From contig CAIPVK010000052.1 of NCBI GenBank assembly GCA_903868455.1, forward strand, positions 1 through 26,134: a DNA stretch of 26,134 nucleotides, read 5' to 3'. A model generated the notes under the pieces. That model was given only the letters and a program-made list of their open reading frames with translations. It did no database searches and was not told where the DNA came from. Shown one piece after another: positions 8,504 to 16,258 of the stretch; within the stretch, counting starts at the first letter, position 1; every line of letters begins with the position of its first letter. The position numbers and the translations under genes are program-made. This stretch comes from an uncultured Opitutia bacterium (lineage in GTDB: Bacteria; Verrucomicrobiota; Verrucomicrobiia; Opitutales; UBA953).

Positions 8504-9985
8504 ATGGCCCGCCTCCCCGTCCTCCTTGCCCTGCTCCCCGCGGCGCTCGCGTCCCTCGCGGCCGCGGAGCGTCCCAACATCGTCCTCTTCGTCGTCGACG
8601 ACATGGGTTGGCAGGACACCTCGGTGCCTTTCCACCGCGAGGTCACCGCGCTCAACCGCCGTTACCGAACCCCCGCGATGGAGCGTCTCGCGGCCGAGGG
8701 CGCCAAGCTCACCGACGCCCACGCCTCCGCGGTGTGCAGCCCCTCGCGCGTCAGCCTCCTGACCGGGATGAGCGCCGCGCGGCACGGGGTCACGAACTGG
8801 ACGCTCCGTCGCGACCGAAGTCCCGACGACCGCCATCCGACGCTCGACATGCCGGACTGGCCCCTCAACGGCCTCGCCCCGGGGCCCGGCACCCCGCGAA
8901 CCGTCGTCGCGACGCCCTTGCCGGCGCTCCTGCGCGGGGTGGGCTACCGCACGATCCATGTCGGCAAGGCGCACTTCGGCGCGATCGGGACCCCGGGCGC
9001 GGACCCGCTCAACCTCGGCTTCGACGTCAACGTCGCCGGCCACGCCGCGGGCGGCCCCGGCAGCTACCTGGGCGAGAAGGGCTATAGCGCGCTCTGGAGG
9101 TCGGGCGAGGCGGTCTGGGATGTCCCGGGGCTGGACACGCACAAGGCGTCCGGCACCCATCTCACCGAGGCGCTCACCCTGGAGGCGGTGAGGTCGGTCG
9201 AGGCCGCCGTGGCGGAGCGCCGCCCCTTCTTCCTCCATCTCGCCCACTACGCCGTGCACGCCCCTTGGGAGGTCGACCCGCGTTTCGCCGCCCGATACCA
9301 GGCGGCGGGTCTGAAGGGCAGGGAGCTCGCGCTCGCCACGATGATCGAGGGCGTGGACAAGTCGGTCGGCGACCTCCTCGCCGCGCTCGACCGGCTGGGC
9401 GTGGCGGGCGACACGCTCGTCCTGCTCATCTCCGACAACGGCGCGCCGGCCGAGGTGCCGCGCAACCTTCCCCTCCGCGGCCACAAGCTCTCCTGCCACG
9501 AGGGCGGGAGCCGCGTGCCCGCCCTGGCGCGCTGGCCCGGCAAGATCCGCCCCGGCTTGGTCGACGCGACCCCGGTCCTCATCGAGGACCTCTTCCCGAC
9601 CGTGCTGGAGGCCGCCGGCGTCGACCCTGCCGGCAGGGTCGCGCAGGTGGTGGACGGGCGCAGCTGGGTGCCGCACCTCACGGGTGGCGCGCGCCTGCCC
9701 GCCGACCGCCCCCTCGTCTTCCACTTCCCCAACCATTACGGAGGGCAGGGGCCGTTCAGCGCCCTGCGGCTCGGCGATTGGAAGCTCATCCATCACCACG
9801 CCACCGGCAGGCGGGAGCTCTTCGACCTCGCCGTCGACCTCGGCGAGTCGCGCGACTTGGCGGCCAGCCGGCCCGACAAGGTCGCGGAGCTCGCCGCGGT
9901 CCTCGCCCGCGAGCTGCGCGAGCGCGGCGCCCTCATGCCGGTGCGCCGCTCGGACGGTGGCAAGGTGTCGGTTGTCGGCGGCTGA
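8504..9985 (+). CDS. Secreted sulfatase (formylglycine-dependent type I arylsulfatase family)
   Basis: The 493-residue product begins with a signal peptide (1-21, ending SLAAA) and then the sulfatase fold PNIVLFVVDDMGW, in which D32 and D33 would bind calcium. The activation signature CSPSR is at 78-82; C78 is the residue expected to be converted to formylglycine and R82 stabilises it. GKAHFG (154-159), HAPW (252-255) and SDNG (310-313) are further active-site motifs. Length is typical. It probably removes sulfate from carbohydrates in the periplasm or outside the cell; the exact sulfate ester cannot be read from sequence. No formylglycine-generating enzyme or anaerobic sulfatase maturase is in the window, so maturation must be supplied elsewhere. 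The gene stands alone, followed by a 48-bp gap containing the promoter of the next gene. Confidence 0.93.
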   Translation: MARLPVLLALLPAALASLAAAERPNIVLFVVDDMGWQDTSVPFHREVTALNRRYRTPAMERLAAEGAKLTDAHASAVCSPSRVSLLTGMSAARHGVTNWTLRRDRSPDDRHPTLDMPDWPLNGLAPGPGTPRTVVATPLPALLRGVGYRTIHVGKAHFGAIGTPGADPLNLGFDVNVAGHAAGGPGSYLGEKGYSALWRSGEAVWDVPGLDTHKASGTHLTEALTLEAVRSVEAAVAERRPFFLHLAHYAVHAPWEVDPRFAARYQAAGLKGRELALATMIEGVDKSVGDLLAALDRLGVAGDTLVLLISDNGAPAEVPRNLPLRGHKLSCHEGGSRVPALARWPGKIRPGLVDATPVLIEDLFPTVLEAAGVDPAGRVAQVVDGRSWVPHLTGGARLPADRPLVFHFPNHYGGQGPFSALRLGDWKLIHHHATGRRELFDLAVDLGESRDLAASRPDKVAELAAVLARELRERGALMPVRRSDGGKVSVVGG

Positions 9986-9994
9986 GATTCCCTA

Positions 9995-10025
9995 TTGGCA
10001 AGCCGGGGCTATCATGGCTAATAAT
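9995..10025 (+). promoter_or_regulatory. Candidate sigma-70-type promoter of the Verru_Chthon A gene
   Basis: TTGGCA at 9995-10000 (-35-like, 4 of 6) and AATAAT at 10020-10025 (-10-like, 5 of 6) are separated by 19 bp; reading the -10 as TAATAA at 10019 gives 18 bp. The predicted transcription start, about 10032, is nearly at the GTG start codon at 10034, which would make the mRNA leaderless or nearly so. The spacing is longer than ideal, so this is tentative. Confidence 0.4.
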
Positions 10026-10033
10026 CTTAGCCA
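10015..10033. repeat. Perfect 7-bp inverted repeat with 5-bp spacer abutting the GTG start
   Basis: The arms TGGCTAA (10015-10021) and TTAGCCA (10027-10033) are exact reverse complements around TAATC. The dyad covers the candidate -10 box and ends on the base before the GTG start. That placement suits a repressor operator. A hairpin in RNA is also possible if transcription begins upstream. It is one of the most AT-rich spots in the window. Confidence 0.6.
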
Positions 10034-13000
10034 GTGGTTCAGCACACCGCCAGCCAAAGAAGGGGATTCGCGCTCGCCCTCGCGCTCGTCGTCATGGCGT
10101 TGCTCGTGCTGGTCGCGCTTTCGCTCGCCGCCTTCCTGCGAGTCGAGTCGATGGGGGCTTCCGCCCGGCAGGCGGGGGTCGCCGCACGGCTCAACGCCCT
10201 CGCGGCGGCTCGTCTCGCCCAGTCCGCCGTCCAGCAGGCGCTCGGACCTGACACCCGGATATCCGCGCCCGCCTCGATCTACGACGACGCCGCGGTCTCG
10301 AGCGCGACGACGCCCGGGGGCGACCTGTTCGAGTATCCCTTGCTCGGGGTCTGGCGCAGCTGGGAAGGCCTGGATCATGACGCGCGCGTCAGCCCCTCGG
10401 GCGTGCGAAGCCGTTACTCCGGACGCCCGCATCGGCCGGACTACGACGCCAAGCTCCGCCGTCATGATCCCGCCAGCCCTGCGAGCGGGCGCTTCCTCGG
10501 CTGGCTGGTCTCCACGGGCTGGGGCTACGGCGGCGCGCCGCTGACCAGCGCCACCTCGACCCGCCCTCCCGCCCCTCCCTCGGTCGTCAGCCAGTCCGGG
10601 GCCTTGCCCTTGGTCGGCGTCGCGACCGCGCCGTCGGCCGTGCGGCAGGTCCACCTCGTCCCCCTTTCCCTCGCGGATGGCAAATCCACCTTCTCCGCCA
10701 CCGCCTCCCAGCTCACCGCGGACCTCTCCCAAGGGGGCTTCGCCTGGTGGGTCGGCGGCGAGAACCAAAAGGCGCTGGCGACCTTCGCCCCGGCCGCGGC
10801 CGCGGCCGCGACGGCGCTGGAACGGTCCTCGCGCGTCGGCGCGTTCGGGCGGCCCGATCTCGAGGCGGTCGGGTTGGTCGCTCCCGACGCGGCCCACGAG
10901 CTGGCCTCGGTGCCCAGCCGTCGACTGCTCGACCGCTACGTGCCGACCTCGGCGCCGGCCCGGCTCAGCACGGCGCTTCCCGCGGGCGTCTCCGCCGCCG
11001 GCTTCCACGATGTGACCCACCTCGCGGACGGGTTGCTGACCAACTCCGCCACCGGAGGGCTGCGCAAGGACCTCTCGCTGCTGACCGAGATGTGGGAGAA
11101 GATGAACGTCGACGATCCCTCGCGCGTGGCCCGGCTGCCTCTCTTCCGCGCCAAGCCCGCCGTCCGTCGGCTCACCGCCGCCGAGGCGGACCATGACCTG
11201 CTTTTCACCCGGCCCTTCCCCGACAGCCGCTTCCCGGGCGACTGGGGCAACCGCAACCGCTCCGGCGACAATTCCCGCCATAACCTGATGTATTGGTGGT
11301 CCGACTATGGCACGAACAACGGCGCGTGGAGCGCGGCCGCGCTCTCCGCCGACGGCGGCAGCAAGTTCGGCGGCATCTCGTCCTATCCGCCGATCCGCAG
11401 CTGGGCCTACCTCGCGGACCACGCCCTCCATTACCGTCGCTACGTCGTCCCCGGCACGTCCATCGAGGGCGAGGTGCGGATGGACGCGCCCCGTCCCGTC
11501 GGCTCGGCCGAGGGCGGGCAGCAGTACACCTACTACGAGCGCGTCCATCGGCACCCGCTCGTCGCCCGCATCGAGTACGTCTTCGCCGCCGCGGCCGTCG
11601 GCGACAACCCCGCGGTGCTGGTCCAGCCCGTCGTCACCGTCTGGAATCCCTACAACGTCCGCCTCGACACGCCCGCCTTCGTCATCAAGCCCCGCTGGCG
11701 CGACCTCCCGCTGTCGTTCGAGATCGCCGTCAGCGACGCGACCGGGACGGCCTGGTCCGCCCCCGTGACGCGCCATGTCCGCGACTGGGGCGCCGCCTCG
11801 TGGGACATGACCGTGCCCGCGACCTCCCTCCGACCCGGTCAGACCCGGGTCTTCTCGCACGGCGTGGGCGGGTCGCTCGCCGACCTGCAGCGCCTCCGGC
11901 GCAACGAGGGGGGGTCCCATGCCGGCAACCTCGTGGCGGGCTACGCCGCCTCGCCGCGCTCGGGCACCCTGATGGTCGACACCTCGCTCTCGGCGAGCGC
12001 GGGTTCCAACCTCCGTTTCCGCCTCGCCAAGCGCATCGACTGGCCCGACACCGAGATCGCGCGCAACAGCATCTACGTCGACGCCGACATCCCCAATTTC
12101 GCCTCCGCGCCCGCCGCCCGCTACAGCTACACCGGCGTCTCCCAGTCCGACTTCCTCCTCCTCTACGGCGCCGACGGGCCGGCGCCCTTCGACATCTCGC
12201 TGGACGCCGCGCGTTCCGTTCCCCGCGCCTTCGGCATGTTCTCGTTCGGGCTGCGCCTCTCCAACGACGGCATCGCCCAGTACACCAGCCGGACCGGCAT
12301 CAAGACCATCTCCAAGGGCTTCATGCAATCGAGCCCCTTCGTCACCTACACCGAGCTCGGGATGAAGTCGGCCACGGAGCTGACGCCCTTCCATTGGTCC
12401 TCGTCCTCCATCTACGACTTCGGCAAGGTGGGCCTGGTGCCGGTGCGCGACCCCTTCTACCGTTACAGCACGACCATCAACCCTGACCATTTCTCCTCCA
12501 ACAACCCTGCCTACTGCTACAGCGGCTCGCTCAGTCTGATCAACGCCCCCTTCGACTTCTACACCTACGCCCTGACCGACTTCACCGGCACCGGCGTGCC
12601 CCAGTGCGATCCCGCGACCCTCGAGGGGTTCGTGCTGACAGGGCTCGACGCCGCGACCGGGCTGGGCAGGGCCCCCGTCGCCGAGCTCCCCGTCCGCCCC
12701 TTGCAGTCGCTCGCCGAGCTCCAGTCCTGCGACATCCGCGCGACCAACCCGGCGCCGCCCTTCTCGTACTTTATCATCGGCAACTCGGACGCCTCGCCCG
12801 TGCTTCCCGCCGACGATCCCGTCGGCCGGCAGATCTCCCAGGCCACCGCCACGGTCCAGCCCCGCGACGGCATGCCCGCCAACCACCTGCAGCACGACGA
12901 CAGCTATTGCCTCAACCACGTCCTCTTCGACGACTGGTTCGTCTCCTCGCTGGCCCCGCCGCCCTCCTCCTGGGCCTCGCTTTACCCGTCCGTCGGGGCC

Positions 13001-14089
13001 GAGTTCTCCTGGGATCCGCAGGTCCTCGTCCGGCTGCAGGAGACGTGGGCCGAGGTCCGATCCGGCGCGTCGCGGCTGCCCAACGCCAGCTACGTCCCCT
13101 TGGCCACCGCCGCGGGTTTCACCCTCGACACCGCCACGGCCAGCCTCGTCGGCTCCGACCCCGCGGTCTCGCCCCACTTCCTGCGCCTCGCCGCGCACCT
13201 CAAGGTGACCGGCCAGTTCAACGTCAACAGCCAGTCCGTCGCGGCTTGGAGGGCGCTGCTCGGCAATCTCCGCGCCCAGGAGGTGCCCTGCCTGCCGCCG
13301 GGCGCGACCACGGCCGTCTCGGTCGCGGCCGACAATCCCCTCTCGCGCATGCAGGTCTCGCCCGAGAGGGCCGCCTCCGGCGGCGGAACCTCCCGCGCCG
13401 TGCTCGGCTTCGCCGTCCTGACCGACGCCCAGCTTGACCGCCTCGCGGAGGAGATCGTGAGGCAGGTCCGACTGCGCGGCCCCTTCCTCTCGCTGTCCGA
13501 GTTCGTCAACCGCCGTCTTTCCGAGCCCGATGGCACCGACACCGACCTTTCCCTCGGCGGCGCGCTCGCCATGGCGCTGCGCAAGCTCGAGTCGGTCTCC
13601 GCGACCCATCCCGCCTCCGGCGCCAGGAGCCAGGGCAAGTCGGCCTCGACCTACGACGAGCTCCGGACCGCCGGCCTGCTGCCGCCGGCCTTCATCAACT
13701 ACAACCTTCCCGGCGCGCGCAATTTCGCCCTGGGCGAGTGGACCGACTCGTCGGGCCGCTACACCCATCCCAAGGCGGCCGAGGGCAACTCCAACTTCGG
13801 CATGCCGGCCTGGCCGCGCCAGGCCGACCTCCTGCGTCCGCTCGCCCCGGTGATGGCCGTGCGCGACGACACGGTTGTCGTCCGCGCCGCCGGCACCTCC
13901 GGCCGCGCGACCGCTTGGTGCGAGCTGGTGCTGGTCCGGACCCCCGAGTATGTCGACGCGCGCATCCCCGCCTGGGAGGGGCCGCATGGCGACGGCGTCG
14001 CCTCCGGCACGATCGGGCTGCCCAACGCCGCGCTTGGCCGCCGCTACCGCGTCGCCAGCTTCCGCTGGCTCGGCCCCAACGAGCTTTGA
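10034..14089 (+). CDS. Verru_Chthon cassette protein A (large pseudopilin-like surface protein)
   Basis: The 1351-residue product has a prepilin-type leader: basic QRRG (8-11), then F12 and a single hydrophobic helix to about residue 35. The helix is followed by ARLNALAAARLAQSAVQQAL and GPDTRISAP, which match the Verru_Chthon_A family (TIGR02600) in character. These large proteins are found in Verrucomicrobiota beside other pilin-like proteins; their function is unknown, but a role at the tip of a type II secretion/pilus-like machine is plausible. Position 5 after the presumed cleavage lacks the usual glutamate, as in GspK or PilX minor pseudopilins. GTG at 10034 is the only start that includes the leader, because an in-frame TAG lies at 10028-10030. 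No Shine-Dalgarno is present. An alanine tract near residue 255 is coded by GGCCGC repeats. The stop overlaps the next gene's ATG. Confidence 0.88.
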   Translation: MVQHTASQRRGFALALALVVMALLVLVALSLAAFLRVESMGASARQAGVAARLNALAAARLAQSAVQQALGPDTRISAPASIYDDAAVSSATTPGGDLFEYPLLGVWRSWEGLDHDARVSPSGVRSRYSGRPHRPDYDAKLRRHDPASPASGRFLGWLVSTGWGYGGAPLTSATSTRPPAPPSVVSQSGALPLVGVATAPSAVRQVHLVPLSLADGKSTFSATASQLTADLSQGGFAWWVGGENQKALATFAPAAAAAATALERSSRVGAFGRPDLEAVGLVAPDAAHELASVPSRRLLDRYVPTSAPARLSTALPAGVSAAGFHDVTHLADGLLTNSATGGLRKDLSLLTEMWEKMNVDDPSRVARLPLFRAKPAVRRLTAAEADHDLLFTRPFPDSRFPGDWGNRNRSGDNSRHNLMYWWSDYGTNNGAWSAAALSADGGSKFGGISSYPPIRSWAYLADHALHYRRYVVPGTSIEGEVRMDAPRPVGSAEGGQQYTYYERVHRHPLVARIEYVFAAAAVGDNPAVLVQPVVTVWNPYNVRLDTPAFVIKPRWRDLPLSFEIAVSDATGTAWSAPVTRHVRDWGAASWDMTVPATSLRPGQTRVFSHGVGGSLADLQRLRRNEGGSHAGNLVAGYAASPRSGTLMVDTSLSASAGSNLRFRLAKRIDWPDTEIARNSIYVDADIPNFASAPAARYSYTGVSQSDFLLLYGADGPAPFDISLDAARSVPRAFGMFSFGLRLSNDGIAQYTSRTGIKTISKGFMQSSPFVTYTELGMKSATELTPFHWSSSSIYDFGKVGLVPVRDPFYRYSTTINPDHFSSNNPAYCYSGSLSLINAPFDFYTYALTDFTGTGVPQCDPATLEGFVLTGLDAATGLGRAPVAELPVRPLQSLAELQSCDIRATNPAPPFSYFIIGNSDASPVLPADDPVGRQISQATATVQPRDGMPANHLQHDDSYCLNHVLFDDWFVSSLAPPPSSWASLYPSVGAEFSWDPQVLVRLQETWAEVRSGASRLPNASYVPLATAAGFTLDTATASLVGSDPAVSPHFLRLAAHLKVTGQFNVNSQSVAAWRALLGNLRAQEVPCLPPGATTAVSVAADNPLSRMQVSPERAASGGGTSRAVLGFAVLTDAQLDRLAEEIVRQVRLRGPFLSLSEFVNRRLSEPDGTDTDLSLGGALAMALRKLESVSATHPASGARSQGKSASTYDELRTAGLLPPAFINYNLPGARNFALGEWTDSSGRYTHPKAAEGNSNFGMPAWPRQADLLRPLAPVMAVRDDTVVVRAAGTSGRATAWCELVLVRTPEYVDARIPAWEGPHGDGVASGTIGLPNAALGRRYRVASFRWLGPNEL
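10792..10809 (+). repeat. Three tandem GGCCGC hexamers inside the Verru_Chthon A gene
   Basis: Three consecutive copies of GGCCGC code for part of an alanine run (PAAAAAATA) in the middle of the protein's first third. The repeat length is a multiple of three, so gain or loss of one unit would change the alanine count by two without shifting frame. Confidence 0.75.
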
Positions 14090-14826
14090 TGCGATTCCTG
14101 ATCCTGCTCCTCCTGCCCCTGGCGCTCGCCGCCCGGGATGTCCGCCTGCTCCGCATCGAGGCGCCCGAGGACGCCCCCTCGCGCGTCTTCGTCGTCCGCG
14201 GCGAGGTCGCCTTCGAGATGGATGTCCCCCGGCTCTCGCCCTCCCGCGCCCGGCTTCGCGTCGGCGCCGAGGCCGCCCGTCTGCGCCTCGCGCTCGAGAG
14301 GCCGACCCGCGAGCGCCCCTTGCCCGCCGACGCGCCGTCGATCGACCTCCCTGCGGGCGAGGATGACCTGCTGGTCGTGCTCTTTCCGAGGGAAGGCGCC
14401 GGGGCGCTCGCGGTCCAGGGTTTGCCCGTCGCCCTAACCCGGGATCCCGCGCGCGCCGGCGCCTTTCTCTGGATGAACCTTTCCGACCGGACCTTGCTCG
14501 TCCGCTTCGGTCCCGCGCTCACGGCCGTCCCTCCCGGTCAGGGGCGCCTCGCCGTCCCGCCGGTCGCCCCCGGGGGCGCCTTTCCGGTCCTCATCGACCT
14601 CGCCGCCCGCCAACCGGCGGATGAGCCCCAGCCGATGGTGAGGGCGACCTGGACGCGGCATGACTCCGGCCGACAGCTGATGTTCGTCCTTCCGGATGCG
14701 GAGCGCGTGGTACCCCGGATCGTCTCGGTGCCGGATGTCGAGCCCCCGGCCGCCCCGCCCGGTCCCGAGGGGCGTCCCGGCGACGGTTCCCGGGTCGCGC
14801 CTGCGGGACCTTCCCCGCGTCGGTGA
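14089..14826 (+). CDS. Secreted protein of unknown family, coupled to Verru_Chthon A
   Basis: The 245-residue product has a short signal peptide (MRFLILLLLPLALAA, 1-15) and then strand-rich sequence without cysteines in the mature part. It ends in a proline/glycine-rich tail (about 210-245). I do not recognise the family. Notable segments are RVFVVRGEVAFEMDVPRL, the acidic DLPAGEDDLLVVLFP, and FLWMNLSDRTLLVRFG, which suggest beta-sandwich structure rather than an enzyme; no catalytic motif is seen. The ATG overlaps the TGA of the upstream gene by one base (TGATG), so translation is probably coupled and the protein probably works with Verru_Chthon A, for example as a periplasmic assembly or surface partner. 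That link is inference from arrangement. The bicarbonate permease gene starts 7 bp downstream. Confidence 0.8.
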   Translation: MRFLILLLLPLALAARDVRLLRIEAPEDAPSRVFVVRGEVAFEMDVPRLSPSRARLRVGAEAARLRLALERPTRERPLPADAPSIDLPAGEDDLLVVLFPREGAGALAVQGLPVALTRDPARAGAFLWMNLSDRTLLVRFGPALTAVPPGQGRLAVPPVAPGGAFPVLIDLAARQPADEPQPMVRATWTRHDSGRQLMFVLPDAERVVPRIVSVPDVEPPAAPPGPEGRPGDGSRVAPAGPSPRR

Positions 14827-14833
14827 TGCCAAA

Positions 14834-15838
14834 ATGGGATTTGAATTCTCCGGCCTCATGCCATCAAGCGGTTCCGTGACTCCCTTCCTCGACCCGGCCA
14901 TCCTGTTCTTCGGCGTCGGACTGTTCGCGGGCCTCGTCCGCTCGAACCTCGAGATCCCGCAGCCCGTCTCGCGCTTCCTCTCCCTCTACCTCCTGATGGC
15001 CCTCGGGCTCAAGGGGGGCTTCGCCCTGGCCCAGTCGGGCCTGACCCCGGAGATCGCCTCGGGCCTCGGGGCCGCCGTGCTCCTGGCGATCGTGGTGCCG
15101 GTGCTCGGCTACGCCGTCCTCCGCCGGCTGGTCTCGGGTTTCGACGCCGCCGCCCTCGCCGCGACCTACGGCTCCGTCAGCGCCGTCACCTTCATCACCG
15201 CCACGCAGCACCTCGAGACCCACGGCGTCGCCTACGGCGGCCACATGGCCGCGGCGATGGCGCTCATGGAGTCGCCGGCCATCATCCTCGCCGTCGTCCT
15301 CGCCAACCGGCTTCGCCGCGAGCGCGGCGGCCTCGCGCCTTCCTCCGGCGCCGGCGCGATCCTCCGCGAGTCCTTCACCGAGGGAGCCCAGCTCCTCCTC
15401 ATGGGGGCGATGCTGGTGGGCATCGTCTCGGGCGAGGCGGGCAAGGCCGCCATGCAGCCGTTCACCGGCGACCTGTTCAAGGGCCTGCTCGCCTTCTTCC
15501 TCCTGGACATGGGCTTGAACGCCGCGCGCAACCTGCCGGAGGTGCGGGGCAAGTCGCCGATGGTCGTCGCCTACGCGCTCCTGGCCCCGCTCGTCCACGC
15601 CGCCCTCGCGCTCGGCCTCGCCGTCGCGCTCGGCCTGTCGCGGGGCGACGGCGCCCTGCTCATGGTGCTCGCGGCCAGCGCCTCCTACATCGCCGTGCCC
15701 GCCGTGCTCCGCCACGCCATGCCCGAGGCGAACCCCTCGCTCTACTTCGGCCTCTCGCTCGGCGTGACCTTCCCCTTCAACCTGATCGTGGGGATCCCGC
15801 TCTACTCGGGCTTCGCGTCGCGCTTCCTCGGGGCCTGA
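14834..15838 (+). CDS. SbtA-type sodium-dependent bicarbonate permease family protein
   Basis: The 334-residue membrane protein belongs to the Sbt_1 family (formerly DUF897), whose cyanobacterial member SbtA imports bicarbonate with sodium. Family motifs are visible: TYGSVSAVTF (111-120), MALMESPAI (142-150) and the later SASYIAVPAVLRHAMPEANPS region, which mirrors the first as expected for an inverted-repeat transporter. About eight to ten membrane spans are apparent. The start at 14834 gives a short N-terminal tail; a second ATG at 14858 is possible and neither has a good ribosome-binding site, so coupling to the preceding gene is likely. No PII-like SbtB partner is adjacent. Many non-cyanobacterial members have unknown substrates. 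Its 3' end overlaps the convergent DUF1801 gene by 37 bp. Confidence 0.9.
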   Translation: MGFEFSGLMPSSGSVTPFLDPAILFFGVGLFAGLVRSNLEIPQPVSRFLSLYLLMALGLKGGFALAQSGLTPEIASGLGAAVLLAIVVPVLGYAVLRRLVSGFDAAALAATYGSVSAVTFITATQHLETHGVAYGGHMAAAMALMESPAIILAVVLANRLRRERGGLAPSSGAGAILRESFTEGAQLLLMGAMLVGIVSGEAGKAAMQPFTGDLFKGLLAFFLLDMGLNAARNLPEVRGKSPMVVAYALLAPLVHAALALGLAVALGLSRGDGALLMVLAASASYIAVPAVLRHAMPEANPSLYFGLSLGVTFPFNLIVGIPLYSGFASRFLGA

Positions 15839-16203
15839 CCCGACGGGCCCCGCAGCTCCGCGAGGCGCGCGCGGACCAGCGAGACCAGCAGCGCCTTGTC
15901 CGGCTTCCACCCCGGCGGTATCCGGATGAGGTTGGACGTCGCCTCCAGCCCCCCCAGGCGCCCGCGGTGCGCGGCCAGGACCGCGGCGCTCCAGGGTGAG
16001 AGCGAGACATGGGCCTTGGCGGAGGACAAGCCGACGACCGGGTCCTTGCCGAGGTAGAGGTGCGGCACGTTCCAGGCCAGCCGCGCCTCGAGCTCGGGAA
16101 ACTCCGAGGTCAGGAAGGCGAGGATGCCGGCGAGCGTCTCCCAGTGTCCCCGGGGCAGGTCGGCGAGGTAGGCCTCGACGGTTGTCGGCCGTGCGCGCGT
16201 CAT
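15802..16203 (-). CDS. DUF1801 / YdhG-like small protein
   Basis: The 133-residue product has the pattern of the DUF1801 (YdhG/YjbR-like) fold: VEAYLADLP near the start, a helix, then LEARLAWNVPHLYLGKDPVVGLSSAKAHVSLSP, and a C-terminal IRIPPGWKPDKALLVSLVRARLAEL. Some relatives have been proposed as iron chaperones because of a frataxin-like fold, but the biological role of the family is unclear. The ATG at 16203 is chosen; a TTG four codons upstream is less likely. The gene sits downstream of the MuiA-like gene on the same strand (55 bp gap), so the two may share a transcript. The last 37 bp overlap, tail to tail, the SbtA gene. Confidence 0.85.
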   Translation of the reverse strand: MTRARPTTVEAYLADLPRGHWETLAGILAFLTSEFPELEARLAWNVPHLYLGKDPVVGLSSAKAHVSLSPWSAAVLAAHRGRLGGLEATSNLIRIPPGWKPDKALLVSLVRARLAELRGPSGQAPRKRDAKPE

Positions 16204-16258
16204 GGCCCAAGTCAAGCGCCGGGTCCGGCGCTGGCAAGGGACGAATGCCCGCTCCCGC

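Noticed and set aside
9992..13987. A 1331-codon minus-strand open frame opposite Verru_Chthon A
   Set aside because: Repetitive Gly/Arg/Glu-rich sequence without domains. The plus frame carries the prepilin leader and family segments.
16204..16215. TTG start extending the DUF1801 protein by four residues
   Set aside because: An ATG is available four codons later and no ribosome-binding site favours TTG.
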